From Desulfitobacterium sp050251735 (GTDB lineage: Bacteria; Bacillota; Desulfitobacteriia; Desulfitobacteriales; Desulfitobacteriaceae), in contig JBFWMF010000038.1 in the NCBI GenBank assembly GCA_050251735.1, forward strand, positions 1 to 30,106: a DNA stretch of 30,106 nt, given 5' to 3'. The notes beneath the pieces were generated by a model. It was not told where the DNA came from. It did not search any database and worked only from the letters and a program-made list of their open reading frames with translations. The position numbers were made by a program, and so were the translations under genes. Positions 7,918 through 16,692 of the stretch are shown in pieces; position 1 is the first letter of the stretch, and every line of letters starts with the position of its first letter.

Positions 7918-9087
7918 ATGGATGCCGTTAAGATGTTTTTTAGAGATCAAGCTCAGATCGTCTGGAAAGAGGCTTGGCAGGCAGCACATAAAATCGGCTC
8001 GAATCCAGAGCTTGGTTATCAAGAATATTTTGCGGTGGAGACCTTAACCCAGTTACTCAAGAAACACGGCTTTACGATTGAAAGACCGGCAGCAGGTCTG
8101 GAGACGGCCTTTATTGCTCGCTATACAGGTCATCAGCCTGGTCCCTGCCTAGTTTTTCTTGCTGAATACGATGCCTTGCCGGGAATCGGTCATGGCTGCG
8201 GTCATAATCTGATCGGAGCAGCCAGCGTGGGCGCGGCGATTGCCTTAAGTAAGAGCTTAGAGCTCTCGGGCGAGATCTGGGTGGTGGGTAGCCCCGCAGA
8301 AGAAACCAGCGGGGGCAAAGTGACTCTGGTAAGTCATGGGGTTTTTGACAAAGTGGATGCGGCTTTGATGTTTCATCCGGGAAGTCAGAATGTCTCAGAG
8401 ATATCCTCCTTGGCTTTGGATGCTTTGGAGTTTGTGTTTCAAGGCAAGGCAGCCCATGCAGTTGCTGCTCCTCATCACGGAGTGAATGCTTTGGATGCCG
8501 TGATTGATTTTTTTAATCGCATCAATCTGTTGAAGAAAAAGATGGACCCTGATCTCTACATCAATGGCATTGTTACGGAAGGTGGATCGTCACCCAATGT
8601 GATCCCGGAGCGAGCTGTCGCCCGGTTCTATCTCAGAGCGCGCCAACGTAAAACACTCAATGCCTTGCAAAAACTGGTGATACGCTGTGCTCAAGATGCG
8701 GCATCGGTGGTCTCGGCTAAAGTCACCTGGAGCCATTTCGAGCACTCCTATGATGAGCTGTTGACGAACCGCACCTTAGCCAAGGCTTTTGAGAAAAACT
8801 TACGGGAGTTGGGGGTGAACACTATATCCCCTCCTCAATCGGCGATGGGATCGGTGGATCTGGGCAACGTGAGCCGGGTCGTCCCGGCCATCCATCCTTA
8901 TCTAATGCTTGGAAAAGGCATGGATATTCCTCATACTCGGGAATTTAGCCGTGCCTGCGTTTCCTCCTCAGGGGAGAGGTTGCTTTTGCTGGCCATTCAA
9001 TCATTAGCCCTCACCGGTTGGGATATTTTGAGTGATCCTTTGCTTTTAGATCATGCCAAGCGGGAATTGAAAGCCTACCGAGGGTAG
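7918..9087 (+). CDS. M20-family metal-dependent amidohydrolase (AbgB/M20D-like)
   Basis: The 389-residue protein hydrolyses an amide bond of an N-acyl or aminobenzoyl amino acid or dipeptide; the true substrate is not visible. The M20 metal-site motifs are present: AEYDALPGIGHGCGHN (about 82-97, with H92, C94 and H96) and EET (128-130). The central lid domain begins near HPG and AAHAVAAPHHG. It resembles p-aminobenzoyl-glutamate hydrolase subunit B and 'M20 domain-containing protein 2' relatives. It starts 27 bases after the presumed anti-sigma gene, so it could be carried on the same transcript. A terminator follows. Confidence 0.85.
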   Translation: MDAVKMFFRDQAQIVWKEAWQAAHKIGSNPELGYQEYFAVETLTQLLKKHGFTIERPAAGLETAFIARYTGHQPGPCLVFLAEYDALPGIGHGCGHNLIGAASVGAAIALSKSLELSGEIWVVGSPAEETSGGKVTLVSHGVFDKVDAALMFHPGSQNVSEISSLALDALEFVFQGKAAHAVAAPHHGVNALDAVIDFFNRINLLKKKMDPDLYINGIVTEGGSSPNVIPERAVARFYLRARQRKTLNALQKLVIRCAQDAASVVSAKVTWSHFEHSYDELLTNRTLAKAFEKNLRELGVNTISPPQSAMGSVDLGNVSRVVPAIHPYLMLGKGMDIPHTREFSRACVSSSGERLLLLAIQSLALTGWDILSDPLLLDHAKRELKAYRG

Positions 9088-9359
9088 GGTGGATTATGGA
9101 CACCTACCATATGTGATTTGCAAAATAATAAGCGAAAACGTTAATGACAACGCGGAACGGCACAGGGGCCGTTTCCTACATTTTTATAGGTAGGGAACAA
9201 CCACCCCCGTGTTGTTCCTTTTTTTAGAACTTTTTGTCCTATTCTAGGTTATAATTGAATTGCGAAAAGCAATGAACGCAGTTTAGACTAGCGTTTATTC
9301 CTATAGAAGTATCGTCAAGAGAAGTAGCGTCAGCATGTAAGTGCGAAGGGGTGGAGAGA
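9088..9359 (+). other. Intergenic leader region between the M20 gene and sbcD
   Basis: This 272-base gap holds two hairpins in series. The first is 9154-9161 with 9168-9176, one bulge, in a GGAACGGC...GCCGTTTCC context. The second is an intrinsic terminator at 9194-9225. After them comes an AT-rich stretch with TATAAT near 9250 that may drive sbcD. The pair of hairpins could be an antiterminator/terminator switch, but no known riboswitch motif is recognised. Confidence 0.4.
9194..9225 (+). terminator. Intrinsic terminator upstream of sbcD
   Basis: An 8-bp stem (GGAACAAC with GTTGTTCC) closes a 9-base C-rich loop and is followed by seven T. It ends transcription from the sigma factor/M20 group. 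Confidence 0.85.
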
Positions 9360-10583
9360 GTGAGAATTTTACATACAGCGGATTGGCATTTAGGCAAGAA
9401 CCTAGAGGGCTACAGTCGCATGGACGAGCAAGAATTATTTCTAAACGATTTCATCAAAATTGTCGAGGAGAACCAGGTGGATATTATCGTTATCGCCGGT
9501 GATGTTTATGATAGTCCGAATCCCCCGGCCAAAGCCGAGAAGATGTTTTATGATACCTTGAAAAGGTTATCTGCTAAAGGCGAACGACTCACCTTAGTCA
9601 TCGCCGGTAATCACGATAATCCGGAGCGCTTGGTCGCCGCAGGTCCCCTCGCTAGGGATCATGGCATTATTATGGTAGGCACCCCGAAAACCGTCGTGGC
9701 CGAGGGTGACTATGGTAACCATCAGGTAGTTGCTTCCGGAGAAGGTTATGTAGAAGTAGCTATTAAAGGGGAAAAGGCGGTTATTCTCACTGTTCCTTAT
9801 CCCAGTGAAAGAAGGTTAAATGAAGTTCTTTATGATACCATGGCAGAGGAAGAGGAAAAATTAAGATCCTATGGTGAGCGGATCAATCTGCTATTTACGA
9901 ATTTAAGTGAACGGTTCCGTGAGGACACCATCAATGTTGTCGTGTCCCATTTGTTTGCTATGGGAAGTGAAGAAGCAGGCTCCGAACGAAGTATCCAATT
10001 AGGGGGAAGCTTTATTGTCGATGGCAGTTGTTTTCCTGAGAACGCGCAATACATTGCTTTAGGCCATATCCATAAACCACAGATTGTACCAGGCACAGAG
10101 AGAAGAGCAAGATATGCCGGCTCTCCCCTTCATTACAATAAGAAAGAAATTAATTTTGCCAAGAAATGCTTCCTCGTCGATTTACAACCCCAACAAGAGT
10201 GTAGCATCAAGGAAATAGATTTTAAGGTCTATAAGCCGATTGAAGTCTGGAAATGTGAGAGCATTGAGGCGGCCCTCGAGCGTTGTGAGGCCAACCAAGA
10301 CAGGGAATGCTGGGTTTACATCGAAGTATCGACGGATCGGTATATCCGTGAAGACGAAATCAAAAGGATGAGAAGTATTAAAAAGGATATCCTAGAAATT
10401 TCTCCGATCATCACCGGGATGGAAGCCGAGCCAACCCTCAACAGCATTACGGAGAGATCCTTTGAGGATATCTTTAAGGAATTTTATCTCAAGGAGCGTA
10501 AAGTGGAACCACAGCAAGAGATTATCGACTTTTTGCTATCCATACTACAGGAGGAAGAGGACAATGAAGCCCATCAATCTTAA
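9360..10583 (+). CDS. sbcD: Exonuclease SbcCD subunit D (Mre11-like nuclease)
   Basis: SbcD is the nuclease half of the SbcCD complex, which cuts DNA hairpins and processes double-strand ends. Calcineurin-like phosphoesterase motifs are clear: HTADWHLGK (D8, H10), AGDVYDSPNP, GNHDNPERL, a later SHLFAMGSEE and GHIHKPQ. From GTG at 9360 it is 407 residues; AAGGGG 8 bases upstream favours this over a GTG at 9351, which has no room for a binding site. The family usually starts MRILHTADWHLG, which also fits. It overlaps sbcC by 20 bases. A palindrome-cutting nuclease near an array of long palindromes is probably chance. Confidence 0.95.
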   Translation: MRILHTADWHLGKNLEGYSRMDEQELFLNDFIKIVEENQVDIIVIAGDVYDSPNPPAKAEKMFYDTLKRLSAKGERLTLVIAGNHDNPERLVAAGPLARDHGIIMVGTPKTVVAEGDYGNHQVVASGEGYVEVAIKGEKAVILTVPYPSERRLNEVLYDTMAEEEEKLRSYGERINLLFTNLSERFREDTINVVVSHLFAMGSEEAGSERSIQLGGSFIVDGSCFPENAQYIALGHIHKPQIVPGTERRARYAGSPLHYNKKEINFAKKCFLVDLQPQQECSIKEIDFKVYKPIEVWKCESIEAALERCEANQDRECWVYIEVSTDRYIREDEIKRMRSIKKDILEISPIITGMEAEPTLNSITERSFEDIFKEFYLKERKVEPQQEIIDFLLSILQEEEDNEAHQS

Positions 10584-13500
10584 AATTAGAGGGTTAAATA
10601 GCTTTACCGATCTCCAAGAGGTTGATTTTCTAAGGCTGACTGATAAAGGACTGTTTGGTATTTTCGGTCCTACCGGCAGCGGCAAATCGACCATACTGGA
10701 TGGCATTACCTTAGCCCTCTATGGTGCTGTAGCCAGAGGGAGTTCTAATTACATGAATACCAATAGCGATGGGCTAAATGTAAGCTATGAGTTTCAAATC
10801 TCGGAAAAAGAGACAAGAAGATATAGGGTAGATAGAGAATTTCGTCGAGATTCCAAAACCGGCCACGTGCGAAGTAAATCAGCCAAAATCGTCCAAATTA
10901 CGGATGCGGGTGAGTTGGTTTTAGAGGAACAGGCCACCAAGGTTACCGAGCAATGCGAAATGATTTTGGGTCTACAGCTCGAGGATTTCACGCGGACCGT
11001 GGTCTTGCCCCAAGGGAAATTCAGCGAATTTCTGAAGCTGGAAGGGAAAGAACGGCGGGAAATGCTCGAAAGATTATTCAATCTGCAACGATACGGCGAT
11101 GACCTGTCGATCCGCTTAGCGGTTAAAATTAGACAAGAAAAGGACAAAGCTCAGAACCTAGCGGGCGAGTTGAAGACCTATGAGGAATACAGTGCAGAGA
11201 TATTGCAGGAAAAGACGAATGAATTAAGCGCCTTAGCGGAAAATCTGGATATTTCCCGAGCGGAGTCCCAAAAGGCAGAGGAGGATTACGCCAAGGGGAA
11301 GCAGCTTTGGGATCTCCAGAGTGAATTAGAGCAACACATCTTGCAGAAATCGGATCTGGAAAAAAGGGAAAATGAAATTAAGGAAAATGAAAGGAAAGCT
11401 GAACAGGGCGAACGGGCTCTTCGAGTCAGGCCTTATCTCGATCATTATGAAGAAACACATAGTGCAATGGCTACTACTCAGAAGCAAATAGACGACCTCA
11501 AAAGGATCGTCGCTGAATTGGCTGAGAGTCAAAAGCAGGGAGAGGAACGCTTAATAAAGGCGCGGTTCCAGAAGGATCAGGAACTTCCGCTGCTCAGGCT
11601 TCGCCAACAAAGTGTTGCTGAGGCGATAGAGGAAAAGAAGAAGCTCAATGCCTTGCTCCAAGAAAAGAATACCCTTCAAGCAGGTTTAGAAGCTGTAGCC
11701 AAAGAAGGGGTCGACAAGCGGAAAAAGGCCGAAGAGATCACGGCGAAAGCGGATGTCTTGAATGCCGATATCCTAGCTAAGGAGAAAGAGGCGGAGGAGT
11801 TAACCCTAGACCAAGACTATAAGAAGAAGGTCAATGAAGCGATCGTTGTCCTTAATACTTATGAACATGCCAAGAAGCAAGTGCATGACGAAAGTCAGGT
11901 CATCGAGCAAATTAAAGCAACAATCCAAGGTGCGCAAAACAAAGCGGAAGAGTTAGCTAAGCAATTGGCAGCGAAAGATGAAGAAGTAAAGAACCATCAA
12001 CTCGCCTTGCAAAATCTGATCTCGGCCTCGCCTGGGGATCAAGATACCTTGATGGCCCTGCAGGATAAGGTAAATCAAATAAAGGATAAATGGAGCAAAC
12101 ACGCGGAGTACACCACGGCCATTGCTAAAGCTCAGGAAACGATTGTTAAAGAAGAACAAGACTTGCAGAAGTCTAGGGTAGAAAATGAAACCCTAGAGCT
12201 GGAAATCAATAGGCTGGACCTCGAGATCAAGGCGATTGAAAACGAAAATAGGGCTCATATTTTGCGGGAAGAGCTCAGAGACGGCGAAGCCTGCCCGGTT
12301 TGTGGTGCAAAAGAGCATCACTTGGAAGCTCTTGAAGGCCCTGCTGTAATCGACAGCGAAACTCCAATCGGTCGTAAACTTGAGCAATTAAGTGGTATAT
12401 TGCGTGAAAAGCAGGCTGCTCAGCAGCTAAGCTCCAATCGGGTCGCCACCCGCCAAGAGACCATTCGTTTTCAAGAAAACACTTATCAGGAATATCAATT
12501 AAAACTCAATGAGCTAGGAGAAGAGTATAAAGCCTACTCTAATGATGAACTTCAAAAGCAATTCGAGCAGTTAAGAGAAAAAATCACCCTCTTCCATACG
12601 CAAAAGGATGATTTAGAGCAGAAGAATACTCTCTTAAAAGAGGACTTGAATGCAATAAAAATGGAGCTGAATACAGAAACTATTATTACGGCTGAGAACA
12701 AGACCCAGCTGGAAAGTCGCCAAAGTAATTTAAGCTCCATACAAGTAAAATTCGAAGAAGCTCAAGCTGAACTGCTAAAGTATCAGGCAGAATTAGGTGT
12801 CGAGGACTTCCTAAGCAAACAGGAAGACATGATCCGGAAGGACAAGCAGAAAGCAAATCTAGAGCTTGAATTAAAGCAGCTAAGGGAACAACTAAAGGGT
12901 GCACAGGGGCAAAGGGAGTCTCTTAATCATGAATTAGCTGAGCTACGGGAGGTCTTCAAAGAAAAACAAGCAACGCTAGTGGAGAAGGAAAGCAGCATCC
13001 AAGAGAAGGAAACCGGTATCAAGGCGAAGGTAGGTGGGGTAGAGGATTTAGCGGCTTATCAGCAGGAAATCTCGGATTCAATTATCAAGATAGATCGTGA
13101 ATACCTTGAAGCCGAAGAAAAGAAGAAGCTCATTGATCAGCAGTACAATGAAAGCCACACCCATTACCGATCAGCCGAAAATAGCCTTAGTGATTTAACA
13201 GAGCGCATGAAGAAGAATCAAGAAGCGTTAGCAAAAGTCCTGAGGGAGGAGAAATTCCAGGATAGTGATGAGGCCAAAGGCTTCCTGATCGAACGAGCGG
13301 AAATTGAAAGACTCAAAATCCAAGTTAGGGAATATCGGGATCTCCTCGTGAAGTTAGCCGGAAGCATCGACGCCTTAAAAGCTAAAATGGGTGGACGCAG
13401 CTTGTCAGCAGAGCAGTGGCAGGCTCTGCAAACCAGCAAGGGAGAAAAGAATAATTTACTTAAAGCATTAGAAGAAAATAAAATCAAGCTGGAGTCCAGC

Positions 13501-14082
13501 ATCACCCTCATCAAAGCAAAATATGCCGAAAAGACCAAGCTGTTAAAGGACCAAGAAAAGTTGGATTATCAGCTGGGTCTCTTAAATGATCTGGAAAAGC
13601 TCTTTAAAGGCAAGCGCTTCGTCGAGTATGTGGCAGCCCATCAACTGAAATATGTATCCATCGAAGCCGATAAGAAATTAAAAGAGATCACGGGCGGAAA
13701 TTATGGGCTGGAAGTGGATGAGAATAGCAAGTTCATCATCAGGGATTATAAAAACGGAGGGGCCCAGCGGGATGCGAGCACCTTGTCCGGTGGCGAAACA
13801 TTTCTGGCATCCTTAGCTTTGGCCTTGGCCTTATCGGCTCAGATTCAATTAAAAGGCACCGCACCCCTAGAATTGTTCTTTTTGGATGAAGGGTTCGGGA
13901 CTTTAGATGACAATCTTTTAGAAGTGGTGATGGATACTTTGGAAAGAATCCATCATGATAAATTATCCATTGGTATCATCAGTCATGTGGAATCCATCAA
14001 GAATCGCGTTCCTGTCAAGCTCATGGTCACACCCGCTAAGGCCGGGTTAGGCGGTAGCAAAGTAGCCATCGAAGTCAGTTAA
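10564..14082 (+). CDS. sbcC: Exonuclease SbcCD subunit C (Rad50-like SMC ATPase)
   Basis: SbcC is the ATPase and long coiled-coil arm of SbcCD. The 1,172-residue protein has Walker A at 35-42 (GPTGSGKS) and two long coiled-coil arms. The zinc hook CPVC lies near the centre (about 577-580). The C-terminal ATPase half shows the ABC signature (LSGGETFLASLALALALS) and Walker B (LFFLDEGFGTLD). ATG at 10564 follows AGGAGGAAG; the frame stays open upstream inside sbcD, but that part lacks homology to the family start. It is translationally coupled to sbcD. All key motifs are intact. Confidence 0.96.
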   Translation: MKPINLKIRGLNSFTDLQEVDFLRLTDKGLFGIFGPTGSGKSTILDGITLALYGAVARGSSNYMNTNSDGLNVSYEFQISEKETRRYRVDREFRRDSKTGHVRSKSAKIVQITDAGELVLEEQATKVTEQCEMILGLQLEDFTRTVVLPQGKFSEFLKLEGKERREMLERLFNLQRYGDDLSIRLAVKIRQEKDKAQNLAGELKTYEEYSAEILQEKTNELSALAENLDISRAESQKAEEDYAKGKQLWDLQSELEQHILQKSDLEKRENEIKENERKAEQGERALRVRPYLDHYEETHSAMATTQKQIDDLKRIVAELAESQKQGEERLIKARFQKDQELPLLRLRQQSVAEAIEEKKKLNALLQEKNTLQAGLEAVAKEGVDKRKKAEEITAKADVLNADILAKEKEAEELTLDQDYKKKVNEAIVVLNTYEHAKKQVHDESQVIEQIKATIQGAQNKAEELAKQLAAKDEEVKNHQLALQNLISASPGDQDTLMALQDKVNQIKDKWSKHAEYTTAIAKAQETIVKEEQDLQKSRVENETLELEINRLDLEIKAIENENRAHILREELRDGEACPVCGAKEHHLEALEGPAVIDSETPIGRKLEQLSGILREKQAAQQLSSNRVATRQETIRFQENTYQEYQLKLNELGEEYKAYSNDELQKQFEQLREKITLFHTQKDDLEQKNTLLKEDLNAIKMELNTETIITAENKTQLESRQSNLSSIQVKFEEAQAELLKYQAELGVEDFLSKQEDMIRKDKQKANLELELKQLREQLKGAQGQRESLNHELAELREVFKEKQATLVEKESSIQEKETGIKAKVGGVEDLAAYQQEISDSIIKIDREYLEAEEKKKLIDQQYNESHTHYRSAENSLSDLTERMKKNQEALAKVLREEKFQDSDEAKGFLIERAEIERLKIQVREYRDLLVKLAGSIDALKAKMGGRSLSAEQWQALQTSKGEKNNLLKALEENKIKLESSITLIKAKYAEKTKLLKDQEKLDYQLGLLNDLEKLFKGKRFVEYVAAHQLKYVSIEADKKLKEITGGNYGLEVDENSKFIIRDYKNGGAQRDASTLSGGETFLASLALALALSAQIQLKGTAPLELFFLDEGFGTLDDNLLEVVMDTLERIHHDKLSIGIISHVESIKNRVPVKLMVTPAKAGLGGSKVAIEVS

Positions 14083-14092
14083 GCTGCATGCA

Positions 14093-14533
14093 TCATGATT
14101 TTTGAGCTAAACGGGTGCTAAAGGTTTCCGTAAGCACACCGGAGAAGATGAGTCCAAAGGCAATCGCCCCGGCGATGAGCAGGGTGATGGAGCCCAAGCG
14201 CAGACCTTCTAAATAGTTGTTTTCGATCAACTGACGCATCGTGTCATAAGCCATGCCACCGGGGACTAAGGGAATGATGCCGGAGACACTAAAGACCGTG
14301 ACAGGCAGCTTGAGTTTACGGGCAAGGCCTTGACTTAGGGTGGCTACCCCAAAGGAAGCAGCGAGAGTGGCAGTCACTAGGTTTACATTCAACTCCTTAG
14401 TCAGAGTCACATATATCATCCATCCCAGCATACCCACCAGCCCACCGCCCAAGAGCGTTTTTTTGGGAACATTAAACAACACCCCAAAAGCCATGGTGGC
14501 CAAGAAACTGGCATAAAGTGCGGTCCAATTCAT
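14093..14533 (-). CDS. Threonine/serine exporter, small membrane subunit (ThrE C-terminal domain)
   Basis: This 146-residue membrane protein has about four or five hydrophobic helices and the ThrE_2 (DUF3815) pattern, including SVSGIIPLVPGGMAYDTMRQLIE. It corresponds to the C-terminal half of the ThrE amino-acid exporter of Corynebacterium. In Firmicutes the exporter is usually split into two genes. Its partner lies 62 bases upstream on the same strand. The gene is convergent with sbcC, with only 10 bases between the stops and no clear terminator. Confidence 0.88.
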   Translation of the reverse strand: MNWTALYASFLATMAFGVLFNVPKKTLLGGGLVGMLGWMIYVTLTKELNVNLVTATLAASFGVATLSQGLARKLKLPVTVFSVSGIIPLVPGGMAYDTMRQLIENNYLEGLRLGSITLLIAGAIAFGLIFSGVLTETFSTRLAQKS

Positions 14534-14595
14534 AGCTCTTAACTCCTTCTTTCTTCAATTTCTTCAATTCAGCTACGGACACCATATTGTGCTGA

Positions 14596-15357
14596 CTACA
14601 TTAGTACAGCCAAAATCACGGCTACTCCTGCCCCGATGGCAAAGGCGGTCAAAAAGGCTTCCGTCCCACGTGCTAATCCGGAGACTAAATCACCCGCCAT
14701 CAGATCACGGACGGCATTAGTGATCAGAACACCGGGGACTAAGGGCATCACAGAACCAATAATGACTTTATCGATTTGGATATTCAGACCAAGAAAACTG
14801 AAAAAGTATGTTAAGGCGCCAATGGTAAATGCCGCCAGAAATTCAGCGAAGAATTTAACTTCGATCCGGCGATTGGCTTTGGCGAAGAGAAAAAATCCCA
14901 CCCCTCCAGCCGTTACTGCCGCTAGGAAGTCAATTCCAATACCACCAAACATGAGGGCAAAGAAGCCGCTGGTGAAAGCTGCTGCCAGCAATTGCTGCCA
15001 GAAGGGATAGAGAGATTGAGCTTTCTCGATGGAGAGCAGAGCATCACGGGCCTGTTGAATCGTGAGCTCTTCTTCGCTCATTTTCCGAGAAATTTCATTT
15101 ACCTGAGCAATCTTATTTAAGTCAATTTGACGATTTTCTATGCGTAAGAATTTGGTCTGCTCTAAGTCATGCTCCTCGCCCTGGAGGGACAAGAAAATCC
15201 CCGTAGGAGTTACATAGCTGTGAGACTCGGTCATGGCACAAGCTTGGGCAATACGATTCATCGTATCTTCAATCCGATAGATTTCCGCCCCGCTTTGGAG
15301 CATGATCTTTCCGGCAAGGAGACAAATCTCCATAATTTCGCCAATAGGTGTTTTCAC
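14596..15357 (-). CDS. Threonine/serine exporter, large membrane subunit (ThrE N-terminal domain, DUF1212)
   Basis: The 253-residue protein carries a soluble N-terminal part with the conserved SGAEIYRIEDTMNRI stretch (about 22-36), then about five membrane helices from 118 onward with GSVMPLVPGVLITNAVRDLM (about 197-216). This is the DUF1212 half of the split ThrE threonine/serine exporter. It is the first gene of a two-gene minus-strand operon and is divergent from argC across a 248-base promoter region. Confidence 0.9.
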   Translation of the reverse strand: MKTPIGEIMEICLLAGKIMLQSGAEIYRIEDTMNRIAQACAMTESHSYVTPTGIFLSLQGEEHDLEQTKFLRIENRQIDLNKIAQVNEISRKMSEEELTIQQARDALLSIEKAQSLYPFWQQLLAAAFTSGFFALMFGGIGIDFLAAVTAGGVGFFLFAKANRRIEVKFFAEFLAAFTIGALTYFFSFLGLNIQIDKVIIGSVMPLVPGVLITNAVRDLMAGDLVSGLARGTEAFLTAFAIGAGVAVILAVLM

Positions 15358-15442
15358 CGCGATTTCCCCCTAAACGCCTCTTTTAATCCTTATTAGCATA
15401 CCATTTTGCATGAAGAAAGGAAATTTTTTTTCTAAAAAGCAT

Positions 15443-15460
15443 TGAATGTTTATGCATAAG
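15443..15460 (+). promoter_or_regulatory. ARG-box-like operator at the arg operon promoter
   Basis: TTGAATGTTTATGCATAA matches the ArgR/AhrC operator pattern (TGAAT, AT-rich centre, ATxCA). It covers the -35 element of the argC promoter, so ArgR bound with arginine would block RNA polymerase. No argR gene is in the window. Confidence 0.6.
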
Positions 15461-15471
15461 AACGTATAATT
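15443..15471 (+). promoter_or_regulatory. Sigma-A-type promoter of the argCJBD operon
   Basis: TTGAAT (15443-15448) and TATAAT (15466-15471) lie exactly 17 bases apart. The leader that follows can form a hairpin (about 15483-15492 with 15515-15524) before the argC ribosome binding site. No T-run follows it, so attenuation is not evident. Confidence 0.8.
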
Positions 15472-15605
15472 ATAAAGAAAACCCGACTTCTCCTCATGCT
15501 TCATACATTTATAAGGGGGAGTCGCTGGTTGCCCTTATACTATCTACCGATGAAAAATATATAGCTTATGATATATATAAAATAAATAATCAAGGAGGAA
15601 TGGGT

Positions 15606-16631
15606 GTGAAAGTCGGTATTATTGGAGCAACAGGCTATACTGGTCAAGAGCTGGTGCGTTTACTTCAACAGCACCCTGAAATAGAACTGGCTTATTTGGG
15701 GTCTTCCAGCAACAGCGGTGTAATCTATGAGGAGCTGTTCCCGCAGTTTTCAGGATTAGGAGCAGGCAAACTTCAGGATGAGCAAGTGCCGGATTTGGAT
15801 ATTTTATTTTGTGCGCTTCCCCATGGTCTTACGGCGGGCCGCACAGCCGAGTGGCTGAACCGTGGCATCAAGGTCATTGATTTGGGCGCGGATTTCCGCT
15901 TAAAGGACGCCGCAGTTTATGAAGCATGGTATAAAGTAACGCATCCTGCCCCGGAGCTACTTTCGGAAGCTGTCTACGGCCTGCCTGAGCTCTATCGGGA
16001 GCAGATTCTTGGTAAACAGCTTGTCGCCAATCCTGGCTGCTATCCCACGGCGAGTATTTTGGCTCTTGCTCCCTTATTGCGCAAGGGATTGATCCAAAAG
16101 GATGGATTGATCATTGATGCAAAATCCGGAGTTTCGGGAGCGGGACGGAGTGCGACCTTAGGGAACCATTTCAGCGAGGTCAATGAAAATTTTAAAGCCT
16201 ATGGGGTGGCCAGCCATCGCCATACCCCAGAGATTGAGCAGCAATTAGGGGCGGCTGCGGGAGCAGAGCTTTTCCTCAATTTCACCCCCCACCTGGTGCC
16301 CATGATTCGCGGGATTCTGGCCACTATTTATGCCCAAGTTTCCCCCGGTATCACAGAAGAAGACCTGAAAGCCTGTTGGCAAGAGCAGTATGAGGGCGAG
16401 GAGTTTGTCCATATTCTACCGGATGGACTTTGGCCCCAAACGAAGTTAGCTGCCGGCAGCAATCACGTCTTCCTACAATTAAAGGTTGATCCACGTACCG
16501 GGCGAGCCATTCTTGTCTCAGCCCTTGATAACCTAGTAAAAGGAGCCTCCGGGCAAGCCATCCAGAACATGAATCTCATCTGTGGTTTGCCGGAGAATAT
16601 GGGACTGGGTGCGCGGGGGCTTTGGCCTTAA
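15606..16631 (+). CDS. argC: N-acetyl-gamma-glutamyl-phosphate reductase
   Basis: ArgC reduces N-acetylglutamyl phosphate to the semialdehyde with NADPH, the third step of arginine synthesis. It has the NADP Rossmann motif near the start (GIIGATGYTGQE) and the catalytic cysteine C145 in ANPGCYPT. GTG at 15606 is preferred over ATG at 15600 because AAGGAGG ends at 15598, one base before that ATG but seven before the GTG. The product is then 341 residues, the normal length. It is first of four arg genes. Confidence 0.96.
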   Translation: MKVGIIGATGYTGQELVRLLQQHPEIELAYLGSSSNSGVIYEELFPQFSGLGAGKLQDEQVPDLDILFCALPHGLTAGRTAEWLNRGIKVIDLGADFRLKDAAVYEAWYKVTHPAPELLSEAVYGLPELYREQILGKQLVANPGCYPTASILALAPLLRKGLIQKDGLIIDAKSGVSGAGRSATLGNHFSEVNENFKAYGVASHRHTPEIEQQLGAAAGAELFLNFTPHLVPMIRGILATIYAQVSPGITEEDLKACWQEQYEGEEFVHILPDGLWPQTKLAAGSNHVFLQLKVDPRTGRAILVSALDNLVKGASGQAIQNMNLICGLPENMGLGARGLWP

Positions 16632-16692
16632 GTTCATATCCGTAAATGTGAATCTTGGATGAGGTTTAGTAAACAAAAAGGTAGTGAGTTTT

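Noticed and set aside
9351..9360. GTG at 9351 as the sbcD start
   Set aside because: AAGGGG runs into it with no spacing, and the family start MRILHTADWHLG fits GTG at 9360.
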